From Paenibacillus alvei DSM 29 (GTDB lineage Bacteria; Bacillota; Bacilli; Paenibacillales; Paenibacillaceae), in NCBI RefSeq assembly GCF_000293805.1, contig NZ_AMBZ01000009.1:124001-188000 (forward strand): a stretch of DNA of 64,000 nt, in the 5' to 3' direction. The position numbers were made by a program, and so were the translations under genes. A model generated the notes under the pieces. It did not search any database, had not been told where the DNA came from, and saw only the letters and a list, made by a program, of their open reading frames with translations. Below are positions 18,630 to 28,055 of the stretch, piece by piece. Positions within the stretch are counted from its first letter, which is position 1, and each line of letters opens with the position of its first letter.

Positions 18630-20543
18630 TTGAAACTACTTCACACAATCCAATGGAGAAAGCTGTCGCTTACACTCGCTGTCGCCTCGTTGGCGACCGC
18701 AGGATTCACGCCTGCACTACCTGTTCCTTTCAGTGCTGTACCTTCTGTCTATGCGGAGCAAGACATGTCGAATTCGCTGCAACAAGCCTTCGAATCTGCG
18801 GCTAAGGAATTCGGTGTACCGGTGGAAATTTTGATGTCAGTCTCCTATAACCTTACGCGGTGGGAGCATCATAATGGCGAGCCAAGCACATCGGGTGGGT
18901 TCGGCATTATGCATTTGACTGATGTATCGAAACAGCAGCCAGAAGAACAGAATCGAACCGCTGACCAAGGGAGTACACTAGAATCGATAGACGATTCGAG
19001 CCATCATACTCTCCCTGAAGCAGCCCAACTCCTAAAAATAAATCCAATCTTTCTAAAGAAGGATCCTGTAGAGAACATTCGAGGCGGAGCTGCTCTGCTG
19101 GCGAAGTATGCGAAGGACATCGCAGGCAAACTGCCTGTATCGGATTCCGATTGGTATGGTGCTATTGCCAAATACAGCGGCTCACAAGAGTTGTATTACG
19201 CTCAGGATTTTGCGGATCAAGTCTACCATTCGATTCAGCAAGGGCTTTCGCGTAAGACGCCAGAAGGACAATCGCTTCGGATGCCAGCCAGAAATGTCAA
19301 GCCCAACGTTGAATCGATTCAAACCCTGCACCTGCGTTCAACGATAACGAAAAATGCGGACTGCCCTCGGCTTCTTCCATGCAGATCTATTCCTGCAGCC
19401 TATCAGCAGAACGGGATTGACTCGTCAGACTATTCCAACTATGATCTAGCAGATCGTCCTAAATTCGGACCTGATATCCGATATATTGTCATTCATGACA
19501 CCGAAGAAACGTACCGCGATACAATTGGTATATTTGCAAATCCCAAAAAGAGTGTTGCCGCCCATTATGTTGTTCGTTCCTTCGATGGCGATGTTACACA
19601 AATGGTCAATAACAAAGACGTCCCATGGCATGCTGGCAACTACTACTTCAATATGCATTCCATTGGCATCGAGCATGAAGGATATGCGATGGAAGGAGCG
19701 ACCTGGTTTACTGAAAGGCTGTACCGTTCTTCTGCCGCACTCGTTCATTATTTAGGCGAAAAATATGATATTCCGCTTGATCGCGCTCATATTATTGGTC
19801 ACAATGAAATACCGGGGCTTACTCCGAAGCGAACAGCGGCAATGCATCAGGATCCTGGCCCATTCTGGGATTGGGAGCACTACATGGAGCTGGTTGGAGC
19901 ACCGCTCGGCACCGTGCATCGCCTCAAGGACATCGTGACAATCAAGCCTAATTTTAAGAGTAATTTGCCATTAGTCAAGGATGCGCCTCTTCAGCCGACG
20001 AACTTCGTTTATTTATACAAGGAGCCTAAATTTGACGCTGATCTCCTTGATGACCCTGCCCTTGCCGTTCAAGACAAGAAAGACGGACTCAGCATAGGCG
20101 CTAAAGCAACGACAGGGCAAACCTTCTCGCTCGCAGGCGAGCTTGGAAATTGGACTGCAATCTGGTACGGCGGACAGAAGGCATGGTTCTATAACCCGTT
20201 AGGAAACAATGCAGTTGCGGGCATAGGAGAGCTAATCACTCCAAAAGCAGGCGCGGCTTCTATTCCGGTCTATGGTGCGGCCTACCCGGAAGCAGCGGCT
20301 TATGCTGCTGATATGAAGCCGAATGAGCTGGCACCACTGCAATACTCGATTGCCCAGGGGCAGTCCTATGTTGCCGTTGAAAAGGTCAATGGCGATTATT
20401 ACGACGCCCCAGTATTCACGAAAGACCCTTATGCAACCAATAAGCACATTAAAGGCAAAGAAATGTTCTACCGAATCTATTTCAACCACCGCTTCGCCTT
20501 CGTGAAAGCTTCTGATGTCGAGAAGGTTGCGAGTGCGGAATGA
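18630..20543 (+). CDS. Secreted N-acetylmuramoyl-L-alanine amidase (Amidase_2)
   Basis: 637 residues. TTG start with GGGAGGGA seven bases upstream. A signal peptide (roughly residues 1-42, ending near SVYA) indicates export. Residues 45-200 hold a region ending in a transglycosylase-like YGAIAKYSGS stretch. The central Amidase_2 domain (about 285-430) has the zinc and catalytic pattern: His in IVIHDTEET, GIEHEGYA, and His in RAHIIGHNEIPG plus HQDPGPFWDW. The C-terminal 200 residues look like SH3-type wall-binding repeats (WTAIWYGGQKAWFYNP). It cleaves the amide bond between N-acetylmuramic acid and the stem peptide. No partner gene is adjacent. Confidence 0.92.
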   Translation: MKLLHTIQWRKLSLTLAVASLATAGFTPALPVPFSAVPSVYAEQDMSNSLQQAFESAAKEFGVPVEILMSVSYNLTRWEHHNGEPSTSGGFGIMHLTDVSKQQPEEQNRTADQGSTLESIDDSSHHTLPEAAQLLKINPIFLKKDPVENIRGGAALLAKYAKDIAGKLPVSDSDWYGAIAKYSGSQELYYAQDFADQVYHSIQQGLSRKTPEGQSLRMPARNVKPNVESIQTLHLRSTITKNADCPRLLPCRSIPAAYQQNGIDSSDYSNYDLADRPKFGPDIRYIVIHDTEETYRDTIGIFANPKKSVAAHYVVRSFDGDVTQMVNNKDVPWHAGNYYFNMHSIGIEHEGYAMEGATWFTERLYRSSAALVHYLGEKYDIPLDRAHIIGHNEIPGLTPKRTAAMHQDPGPFWDWEHYMELVGAPLGTVHRLKDIVTIKPNFKSNLPLVKDAPLQPTNFVYLYKEPKFDADLLDDPALAVQDKKDGLSIGAKATTGQTFSLAGELGNWTAIWYGGQKAWFYNPLGNNAVAGIGELITPKAGAASIPVYGAAYPEAAAYAADMKPNELAPLQYSIAQGQSYVAVEKVNGDYYDAPVFTKDPYATNKHIKGKEMFYRIYFNHRFAFVKASDVEKVASAE

Positions 20544-20597
20544 TAAGAAGAATAATCGAAATCATATAACTTATTTCATGTGGTAAAACAAATAGTT

Positions 20598-20637
20598 CCC
20601 CAGATTCTTATCATTTACATAGAATTAGATTCTGGGG
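20598..20637. terminator. Hairpin between convergent genes
   Basis: CCCCAGATTC and GATTCTGGGG pair with one mismatch around a 20-base AT-rich loop. It lies between the converging amidase and prenyltransferase genes; no T-tract follows, so a terminator role is only likely. Confidence 0.45.
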
Positions 20638-20647
20638 ACACCCGTTA

Positions 20648-23029
20648 TTAGCGTAATCGATTTACGAGATAATGTAACAGATGCTTCAGGAAAGCAATAT
20701 TTCGCGGCAATTCATGCAACGCTTCCGCGGCCAGACAGTAGTGCTCCCACATCATCTTTCTTGCCTCATTTGCACCTAGGATGGATACAAAATTCGAGTT
20801 GTTGTTCTCCATATCCTGTCCAACCGGTTTCCCAAGCACGTTCATATCCCCTTCTATATCGAGCAAATCATCTTTAATTTGAAAAGCAATGCCTGCATGA
20901 TAGGCAAATTTCTTCAATACGGCAACCTCGCCTTCTGGAGCCTTGGCAAGAATAGCAGGCATAACTAGGGATGCTTCGAAGGCAACACCAGTCTTATAGT
21001 AGCAAATCGCATTCATTTGCTCTAAGGTCAGCCGCATGCCTTTTGATTGCAGATCCATGGATTGGCCCCTGCATAATTCTTCTGCTTTGCGTGCCGAATA
21101 CTGAATTAGCTTCAGGACGGTCGCTGCATCAAAGTTGTCAAGGGATGATTGTTCCTGAATAGCCTTTTGAATTAAAAATAGAGCGGTAAGCTCCGCTGTG
21201 GCGCTGTCATATACACGATGCAAGGTTGCTCTTCCTCTTCGTGTAGCTGCATTGTCCTGTGACGGAAGATCATCAAAGATCAAGGAAGCCGTATGCATAA
21301 ATTCCAATGATCTTAGCAGGGGCACGAGTGCTGCCGGCTGCAGCCCATACTCATTCACGCCCATTACCCAAGTCAATATCGGACGTATTCGTTTTCCATC
21401 TCCATTGAGACTGTAATTGGCCGCATCAAATAGCGGATCCTCTATCGGAAGCGAGCTAGGCTTGCACAAGTGCAGTATGCTGTCAATCTCTTTCCGAATC
21501 GTTGCAATCAAAGCCTGGAAATGTTCCTTTTCTTTCCGGTTATTCGCAAGCTGAAGAACGAGTTGATCTCGAAGCAGCTTGTCGAAGAAATCCACGTCAT
21601 CTGCCTGTTGCACCATTTGTTGAATAAGTAGATGAAAGGCTGAATCTCCAACTGCGAAAATATCCATAATTTCTTCATACTTTGCGGCACCGACACGCTC
21701 CTTGCAGCGCTTCAAGCTATTGATTGCCCGATCCAATATTACCTCACGCGTAGCGGTGTCAGAGTGATGAACATGATGAATGATGTGGGAGATAACTGTC
21801 CAGTATAATTCAAATGGGTTAATGAGATCCGTTCGTTGTTGACGGTACTTTACATAATAGGTATAGGGCGTTACCGCTCCCTCTTGCAAGTCATCGAGCA
21901 TATCTGCAAAATCATCCGCCAGTTGATTATAAATTCCATAATAAAAGGTGCGCTGTTCAAACCCTGCATCCTCAGGCGCACGAATAACAGAGCGGACGAT
22001 CAAGCGTGAAGATGATGATTTTAATATGACGGGTATATAAAGCTCTTCATTTGTATAATTTGCATTTGCCAGATCCTTGACACGATCTATGTTTTGGGCA
22101 CAAAAAAACACATAGGATTGCTCAAAAAAATGGCGTTCAGTCTGAGGTCTTTGATATTCCTTAATATATTTGAATGCCTCCCGCAGTTCGGAATGAATAA
22201 AATGAATGATTTCGTTGTGCTTCCCCTGCCATTCCCCGATATCCGGCACCACTCCTGTAAGCAGCGCCTCTCGAATCATGTTAGAGTATTGTTCTTCTTC
22301 TTCGGTAGTTAATGCTCCAGAATCTAGAAGATCGTCAATGAACGGATAGGTCAGTCCATAGCTATATCCCAGTCTGATGGCTTCGCCGAGTTGCTTGGCA
22401 CGCTCTAATGCTGGAGTGTTGTCGTCCATATTGTCCTTCATATGAAGGACAACACCGATTATGATTTTAATCAGCTTACGCTGGGCATGCTCTGCATTCA
22501 TTTCCTTCGGAATATGGGAGGATACAGCGTCAAGCTTGTTGATGACCCATATAATTTCTTCTTCAATACCTTCCTTCTGAGCCCATCGATATAATCTAGC
22601 CACGCTCATCAACTCTGGCTGAATCTCATCACGATTACGGATAGGTTTAGTTAGCTGCTGCTTAATATCGGCAACGAAACGTGTAATTTTTTCCTGTGTA
22701 TCAGGAGAATCCAGAGTCTTGCCGAGATCTCTCATATACATATAAGATACACTGCGATGCAAGTAATTTTCTAATTTACCTGACTGATCCAGCCATTGAA
22801 TATATCGGTGATATTCCTTCGTAGACGGCTTTTTCTTGGTCTTTGAAAAGATGGACAACCATGAATGACGAGGAAAATGGTTCTTTTTCCACAATCGAAT
22901 ATCTTCGGATAAACTAGTGATGTAAGTCTTCTTCTTTAACTGTTCATGGAGTACTGCAAAATATTGTGCTGCTTTCTCCTCAGCATGCTGATACGCTGCA
23001 TTGGCATGATCAATGATTGCTTCATTCAT
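20648..23029 (-). CDS. Two-domain protein: N-terminal terpenoid-synthase-like region plus C-terminal polyprenyl diphosphate synthase
   Basis: 793 residues; ATG 23029 is chosen because GAGGGAAG lies seven bases upstream. The C-terminal 290 residues are a trans-isoprenyl diphosphate synthase: first Asp-rich motif DDLPSQDNAATRRGR, second DDLLDIEGD, then GKPVGQD. Such enzymes join isopentenyl diphosphate to allylic diphosphates, with chain length not predictable here. The first 500 residues are alpha-helical and carry NQLADDFADMLDDLQEG followed by TPYTYY, an Asp-rich cluster resembling class I prenyl-binding sites of squalene/phytoene-type synthases. Usual prenyl synthases are about 300 residues, so this is a fusion of substrate-making and possibly substrate-using domains (inference). 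No other isoprenoid gene is near. Confidence 0.88.
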   Translation of the reverse strand: MNEAIIDHANAAYQHAEEKAAQYFAVLHEQLKKKTYITSLSEDIRLWKKNHFPRHSWLSIFSKTKKKPSTKEYHRYIQWLDQSGKLENYLHRSVSYMYMRDLGKTLDSPDTQEKITRFVADIKQQLTKPIRNRDEIQPELMSVARLYRWAQKEGIEEEIIWVINKLDAVSSHIPKEMNAEHAQRKLIKIIIGVVLHMKDNMDDNTPALERAKQLGEAIRLGYSYGLTYPFIDDLLDSGALTTEEEEQYSNMIREALLTGVVPDIGEWQGKHNEIIHFIHSELREAFKYIKEYQRPQTERHFFEQSYVFFCAQNIDRVKDLANANYTNEELYIPVILKSSSSRLIVRSVIRAPEDAGFEQRTFYYGIYNQLADDFADMLDDLQEGAVTPYTYYVKYRQQRTDLINPFELYWTVISHIIHHVHHSDTATREVILDRAINSLKRCKERVGAAKYEEIMDIFAVGDSAFHLLIQQMVQQADDVDFFDKLLRDQLVLQLANNRKEKEHFQALIATIRKEIDSILHLCKPSSLPIEDPLFDAANYSLNGDGKRIRPILTWVMGVNEYGLQPAALVPLLRSLEFMHTASLIFDDLPSQDNAATRRGRATLHRVYDSATAELTALFLIQKAIQEQSSLDNFDAATVLKLIQYSARKAEELCRGQSMDLQSKGMRLTLEQMNAICYYKTGVAFEASLVMPAILAKAPEGEVAVLKKFAYHAGIAFQIKDDLLDIEGDMNVLGKPVGQDMENNNSNFVSILGANEARKMMWEHYCLAAEALHELPRNIAFLKHLLHYLVNRLR

Positions 23030-23152
23030 CAGATGTCTTCCCTCGACTTTGATAAGATTGTTCAATATGCATGACTTCACAATTATTATCATTATACGTA
23101 CAAGAATATTTTGGGTTACGTATTTTGCCGGGGCACTTTTAAACGCGAAAAA

Positions 23153-23176
23153 GCTGCCTTCGCAGATGAGGGCAGC
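23153..23176 (-). terminator. Terminator downstream of the TrmB-like gene
   Basis: On the minus strand GCTGCC and GGCAGC pair around 12 bases and run into TTTTT. It lies between the TrmB-like gene and the prenyltransferase gene, which therefore probably has its own promoter. Confidence 0.6.
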
Positions 23177-23198
23177 CTACGTTAACATACGATGACGT

Positions 23199-23849
23199 TT
23201 AAAAATATGATTTGTATATGCGAAGGATTTGCTCATAATGTTCTCCATATTTCTGGGACAGTTCTCGGTTAAAGTCGAGCTCGATTCGTTCCATCACAAT
23301 ATCATGATAGAAGGCATTTTGAAGTAATTCAGTGAGCGAGGGATGGTTGGTTTCCAGCAGCGACGGCGCAAATTGCTGACCAAAACTTCCTAGAAGTGCT
23401 GCTGAATTATCGCAGAGCATGGAAAACTTTCTTGATTCTACGTTTATCCATTCGTCGTTTCGTTTATGAACGAGCACATTCTTTAGACTGCTATTCACTG
23501 CGCCGATCGAAATCAAAGTTACGGCTACTCCCCTTTGCTCTGCTTTGATTAGAGCATTTTCTACCCAATGAATGTCTTCGGCCCACACATCAACGACTAT
23601 GCTCTTAGTCGCGTTGGCAGCGAGCCGTCGAATTGCGCTCTCGATTGCACTTCTCCCTTGCCAACTGTAAAAAGATGGTGATAATTGATCGATTGGCACG
23701 GCATCATACATGACGGAATCGGATTCGATCATACGACATATTCCTTTATCCGTTAACGACCGGAGCGCTGCATATACATTTGTTCGGGATACGGATACCC
23801 TTTTGGCTACTTCATAGCCAGAGATTCTCGTCTCTTGATAAAGCACCAA
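23199..23849 (-). CDS. TrmB-family transcriptional regulator, N-terminus disrupted
   Basis: 216 residues. Residues 1-60 form a TrmB winged helix (ISGYEVAKRVSVSRTNVYAA); the rest is the TrmB effector-binding region (VVDVWAEDI, LLGSFGQQF). The shown start is TTG with only a weak upstream AGAGG. The reading frame extends a further few codons upstream through the expected NRKLEAKCYLVLYQE, then meets a TAA inside sequence belonging to a YmaF-like remnant. The first residues and original promoter therefore appear to have been replaced by a fusion with that remnant. It may still be translated from TTG. Gene order suggests possible control of the prenyltransferase gene, but this is unproven. Confidence 0.75.
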   Translation of the reverse strand: MVLYQETRISGYEVAKRVSVSRTNVYAALRSLTDKGICRMIESDSVMYDAVPIDQLSPSFYSWQGRSAIESAIRRLAANATKSIVVDVWAEDIHWVENALIKAEQRGVAVTLISIGAVNSSLKNVLVHKRNDEWINVESRKFSMLCDNSAALLGSFGQQFAPSLLETNHPSLTELLQNAFYHDIVMERIELDFNRELSQKYGEHYEQILRIYKSYF

Positions 23850-23872
23850 ATAGCATTTCGCCTCTAACTTCC

Positions 23873-24110
23873 TGTTTGGCCTTTATAATGATAAATATGA
23901 GGATTGAATGCGTCCGTTTACTGTTGTTCCGCCGTATTCAAGGCGATGGCCGACATCTACCGAGGTAATCCCGGAAAAATCGTGAATGTGAACAGGTTGT
24001 CCACACCAAGATGGAATATATAATTTATGGGCATGGTGCATGTTCTTCTCTTCGGACTCATAAATAAACCTTGAAATTGAGGTTTCTATGGATATCAATA
24101 TCCCCTTCAA
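23873..24110 (-). pseudogene. Decayed YmaF-like gene copy
   Basis: Minus-strand translation gives FIYESEEKNMHHAHKLYI, HIHDFSGITSVDVGH and then TTVNGRI, closely matching the second YmaF copy at 29503-29898. The start codon is ATA instead of ATG, about 50 central codons are missing between the EYG and TTVNG segments, and a four-base insertion shifts the last residues (HYKGQTG appears in another frame). It abuts the truncated TrmB gene. YmaF is a small His-rich protein of unknown function. Confidence 0.75.
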
Positions 24111-24193
24111 GCATGTTTCTATATAATATCAGTTTATGTTTCGTTATTTTTGGGAGACAGCGAATGCTTAAATTCATGCTTATTCCCCCAAAA

Positions 24194-24235
24194 AACGCCA
24201 ATCGATGTGCAATGTGCAATACATCGATTGGCGTT
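24194..24235 (-). terminator. Perfect 15-bp hairpin, T-run on minus strand
   Basis: AACGCCAATCGATGT and its exact complement surround a 12-base loop. On the minus strand the stem is followed by TTTTTTGG, so it fits a terminator for the PepSY transcript ending at 24450. Nothing else is recognisable in 24111-24449. Confidence 0.6.
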
Positions 24236-24449
24236 ATGGTGCGCGAGACGCGATGACCTTTTCAATGGGATTTCATTTTTGATCGAACAATACTTGGCGA
24301 TTGCGTCAGTTGAAGCATCGAATAAATATTGCTATATGCCAGATCATATCAACGCTTTTCATTGAAAGAGGTCTCGCACCACACTGCGTTATTGAATCTT
24401 TCGGAAATAGCAAAGAGCGGAACTTGTCCCCTCTTTCATCTGATCATTA

Positions 24450-25024
24450 TTAATCATTGTCCCACTCATGCTCGTCGGCGTCATCTGCCTCTTTTTCCAC
24501 AATTTTGCCCGTGTACTTATCAATCTTGTATTCAACTTCGCGATTTCCATTGCGAATTTCAATTTCGTAAACGTTCTTGTCGGAATCGATCTCAGTAACC
24601 TTGCCCGGCGTTTCCTGAAGAGCGATGGCGACTGCCTGCTCCTTCGAAATGGCAGTCTGGCGATTTTGCGTTTGGCGGCGTACACTCTGGCGCACATTCG
24701 CATCATTGTCTTCATCCCGTTCGACCTTGAGCACTTTGCCGGACACGGCATCCAATGTCACTTCGTCGTCATCCTGACTGCCTGCCGTTCTGATTTCGAC
24801 CTCAAATAACATCCGGCCGTTCTCTTTTTCAACTCTACGCTGCGCACGTCTCCCTTTACTTGTCGAAGAGCAATCTCCTCCGCCTGTTTCGATGTCAGCA
24901 GTTGCCGGCTTCCGTGTGACGGATCCTTCATAGAACCGTTAGCCGTGCCTGCGGCTGCGGCCGCACCTACGGCGCCTCCGACCAATAGCAGACTTGCAAT
25001 GCCTGCAATAATTTTGCGTTTCAT
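24450..25024 (-). CDS. Exported protein with two PepSY domains (frameshift)
   Basis: The N-terminus MKRKIIAGIASLLLVGG is a signal peptide. Two PepSY repeats follow (LTSKQAEEIALRQVKGDV and ISKEQAVAIALQETPG), with an acidic C-terminus. PepSY domains are thought to inhibit or modulate extracytoplasmic peptidases. The frame breaks at the T5 run 24825-24829 (plus strand); one extra base gives VELKKENGRMLFEVEIRT and a continuous protein of about 191 residues. It lies with a second PepSY gene downstream of a histidine kinase/response regulator pair, which suggests common control. Confidence 0.85.
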
Positions 25025-25136
25025 ACTATGTTGCCTCCTTCAATAGATGTTACCCTTACTATAGACAACGAAAATGAGGATTTAAGAAAAGATAAATGAG
25101 AAATCGATGAGAAACGGCCAACATTCGGTACCGGTC

Positions 25137-25679
25137 TCAATCATCCCAGGTTACGGATTTTACTTCCCCGGTTATTGCATTGATCTGAACGGTTCCATCC
25201 GCGCCGTCTTCCTGATCTATTTCGATAAGATAATAAGCGATGCCGCCTGACTGGATCAGATCAATGTCATCGACCTTCCCGTTCACTGTCTTGAGCGCAA
25301 TAGCGATCGCTTCTTTCTCTGAAATTCGTTTTTTCGGCTCCGGCTTCGCCGCCGTGGGAGGCTTCTGCTTATCCGACTGCTCAGCAGGCGGCTTGGCCTC
25401 CGGTTTAAGCGCGGTTTTCTTTGTCCTAGCCATACCCTTAATTTTTCCGTTATTCTTTTCAATACTAACTACATATGTTCCCGAATCCAGCACCATCGTA
25501 ACCCGGTAGGCGCTAGAGAGCTCGACGACTCCCGCGATCTCCCCTTTGTACATATTTTTGACCTTGCTGGCCGCCTCCACGGCGGATAAAGGCTCGGCAA
25601 AGGAGAGCAGGCGAACAAGCTGCCAGATCACAATGGCAAAAAACGCAATTACGGCCGTGCCTAGCCATGCTTTTCTCAA
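25137..25679 (-). CDS. Membrane-anchored PepSY-domain protein
   Basis: 180 residues. An N-terminal membrane segment (AWLGTAVIAFFAIVIWQLV) is followed by a region resembling a first, weak PepSY repeat, a Pro/Lys-rich linker (KPPAEQSDKQKPPTAAK) and a clear C-terminal PepSY repeat (ISEKEAIAIALKTVNGKV ... NAITGEVKSVTW). It would sit on the outer face of the membrane. It lies between the first PepSY gene and the kinase gene on the same strand; gaps of about 100 bases on each side are compatible with one operon. Confidence 0.85.
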   Translation of the reverse strand: MRKAWLGTAVIAFFAIVIWQLVRLLSFAEPLSAVEAASKVKNMYKGEIAGVVELSSAYRVTMVLDSGTYVVSIEKNNGKIKGMARTKKTALKPEAKPPAEQSDKQKPPTAAKPEPKKRISEKEAIAIALKTVNGKVDDIDLIQSGGIAYYLIEIDQEDGADGTVQINAITGEVKSVTWDD

Positions 25680-25781
25680 TTATGTGCCTCCCTATTTCCG
25701 GAATATCTCGAAGATAATTGCTCCCTATAAATGAGCACCGCGAGAAATCGTTAAGATAGCAGCAGTGTCACAAACTCCCCT

Positions 25782-27134
25782 TCATTGTGCCTGCTTAAAT
25801 GAAATTTGAACTTTCGTGCCGCGGCCTTCCATGCTTTCGATGTGAATATCGGCCTCCAGAACCTCGACAATTTCCTTAGCCAGCGATAATCCCAGGCCAA
25901 AGCCGCCCGTTGCTCTTGTTCTAGCCTTATCTACCCGGTAGAACCGATCAAAAATTTTGTCCAACGAATCCGCTGGGATACCGATCCCGCTGTCGCTAAT
26001 CTCGACAACCGCCTTTGTCCCAGCTTTTGTGACACTGATTCCGATTGATCCTTCGCTATATTTGCGAGCATTATCCATCACAATATAAAACAGCTGTTTG
26101 CATTTTTGAACATCTGTTTCCACGATTATGTCTGATTCTTGCTGCAGCAAGATATCGCGCTGGTAGGCCTTCTGGAAAGCGCGAACCCACTCCTCGATCA
26201 TTTGTCCCAGATCAATGGTTTCTACTGTGACCGTCCACATCTCGTCATGCTTTGCCAGCAGCAGCAATTGCTGGGTCAGATCCTTCATCCGAATGGCTTC
26301 CGAATGTATCGCCTCAACAGATTCATCAAACAACTCGGGCTGCTCTTTCCCCCTTCTTTTCAACAGGGATGCATAGGATTCGATAATTGTGAGCGGAGTT
26401 TTCAGTTCATGGGATGCATTGGAAATGAATTGGCCCTGCTTCTCGTAATTGACCTCCAACAAATCCATCATACGATTAAACGTGATACCCATCTGGTAGA
26501 GCTCGTCCTTGGACTTCTTCGGCAGCGGAATCCGCTTAAATCGCCCGCTCTGCTGAATATCCCGCATTGTTGCAATCATCGATGAGATTGGCCGGGTAAT
26601 GAAGTTGCTTAGCAGCTTGGACGAAATCAGGACAGGAAGGATGGCAACCCCGGACACCAGAATAAGCACCACCCGCAAGATATGGAGCATATCAGCGGTG
26701 GACTTAAGGCTTTCCATGACCTGCATATTGGCTACCTCGCCGTCTTGCCAGACAATTGGAAGCGACACGAAGACATGCGGAATGCCCTGGACGTCGACAA
26801 TGCTGCGCTCTTCCTGGCGATAATAAGCAACGGGAAACTCGCGAAGCTCCTTCAGTTCTGGCGCCGCAACCGCCGCGCCCCGCCTTCCGTTCGCATTGAC
26901 GATCTGGAGAATGCCGCGAAGCGGCACATAGGCCCGCAATAGATCATCCGGCGGTATTGAGGTGCCTGTCTGATTGATTCCAGTTAACGCCTGCTGCGCT
27001 TCACCCGCCACTCTGTTCGCTTCGCTATTCAAAATCATGTTGCTGAACATATAATAAATGGCTGTATTCACGATCAGTATGAGCACGATGAACAATACCG
27101 CTGTGTAAAGATTTATTTTATTTCTAAGCTTCAT
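25782..27134 (-). CDS. Two-component sensor histidine kinase
   Basis: 450 residues. Two membrane segments (about 10-32 and 155-178) bracket an extracellular sensor region, followed by HAMP, the phosphoacceptor box FISNASHELKTPLT, the N box VMDNARKYSEG and G boxes DSGIGIP and GFGLGLSLAKE. All catalytic motifs are intact. Its start overlaps the response regulator stop by four bases, so the two are coupled. With downstream PepSY genes it forms a likely envelope-stress or peptidase-control module; the signal is unknown. Confidence 0.93.
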   Translation of the reverse strand: MKLRNKINLYTAVLFIVLILIVNTAIYYMFSNMILNSEANRVAGEAQQALTGINQTGTSIPPDDLLRAYVPLRGILQIVNANGRRGAAVAAPELKELREFPVAYYRQEERSIVDVQGIPHVFVSLPIVWQDGEVANMQVMESLKSTADMLHILRVVLILVSGVAILPVLISSKLLSNFITRPISSMIATMRDIQQSGRFKRIPLPKKSKDELYQMGITFNRMMDLLEVNYEKQGQFISNASHELKTPLTIIESYASLLKRRGKEQPELFDESVEAIHSEAIRMKDLTQQLLLLAKHDEMWTVTVETIDLGQMIEEWVRAFQKAYQRDILLQQESDIIVETDVQKCKQLFYIVMDNARKYSEGSIGISVTKAGTKAVVEISDSGIGIPADSLDKIFDRFYRVDKARTRATGGFGLGLSLAKEIVEVLEADIHIESMEGRGTKVQISFKQAQ

Positions 27135-27828
27135 CCCGGATCCCTCAGTACATAGCCTACGCCGCGCACAGTATGAATCAACGTTGTATGATAGGGCTTG
27201 TCAACCTTGTGGCGAACGTAACGAATATATACATCCACAATATTCGTATCTCCGTAATAGCCATATCCCCACACGCCATCCAATAATTGTTCCCGGCTCA
27301 ATACCTGTCGGGCATGCTTCATCAGATATGCGAGTAGCTCGAACTCGCGAGGTGTCAGTTCAATCCGGTCTTCCCCGCGCTTTACTTCATGCGTAAGTTC
27401 GCTCAAGCTCAGATCGGCGACCGTAATCCACTCAGGCTGGATCTCGGCGGCCGGAGTCTTACGCCGCATGCGCAGCGAGGCGCGTATGCGTGCCAACAGC
27501 TCCTCATTCGGAAAGGCTTCGTCACATAATCGTTGGCTCCGAGATCTAGGCCCGATACTTTATCCTCTACGGAGTCCTTAGCGCTCAGCATCACGACCAT
27601 GATATGCGGGTCATGGGAACGGATGCGACGCAGCAGCTCGATTCCGCTAATGCCGGGCAGCATTACGTCCAGCAGTATCAGATCCCAGTACTGCTCCTGA
27701 AACATGCGGTACCCTTCCAGACCGTCTAATGCCTTGCCAACCTCATACCCTTCATATGCAAGCTCCAGTTCCAGCACGCGGGCAATTTTTTCTTCATCTT
27801 CGACGATCAGTATTTTAGGCTTGTCCAT
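27131..27828 (-). CDS. OmpR-family response regulator (frameshift)
   Basis: The receiver domain is complete (ILIVEDEEKI, phosphoacceptor Asp in LILLDVMLPG, switch Lys in DYVTKPF). The winged-helix output domain (LTPREFELLAYLMKH, VDVYIRYVRHKVD) lies in another frame. Adding a C to the CC at 27510-27511 (GG on the plus strand) gives KPFPNEELLARIRASLRM, the usual linker, and a protein of about 232 residues. It would bind promoters of the kinase/PepSY region after phosphorylation by the coupled kinase. Confidence 0.9.
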
Positions 27829-28055
27829 ATATTAGCCTCGCTCTCCCCTGGCATTGGTTTCTCAATAATGATAAGCGATTAGATTCCAAACTCTGCGTTC
27901 CCCACATTATAAATTTATTTTCCGTACTCATCAAAAGAGTCGGACTATCGAATCCATGAAAAGAGTAATATCCATTATATCAAATGGGGCTATCGAGAAT
28001 ATTTGAATATAATTACAAGATACCGCAATCGATGCAAATGTAGACTACATGAAAA

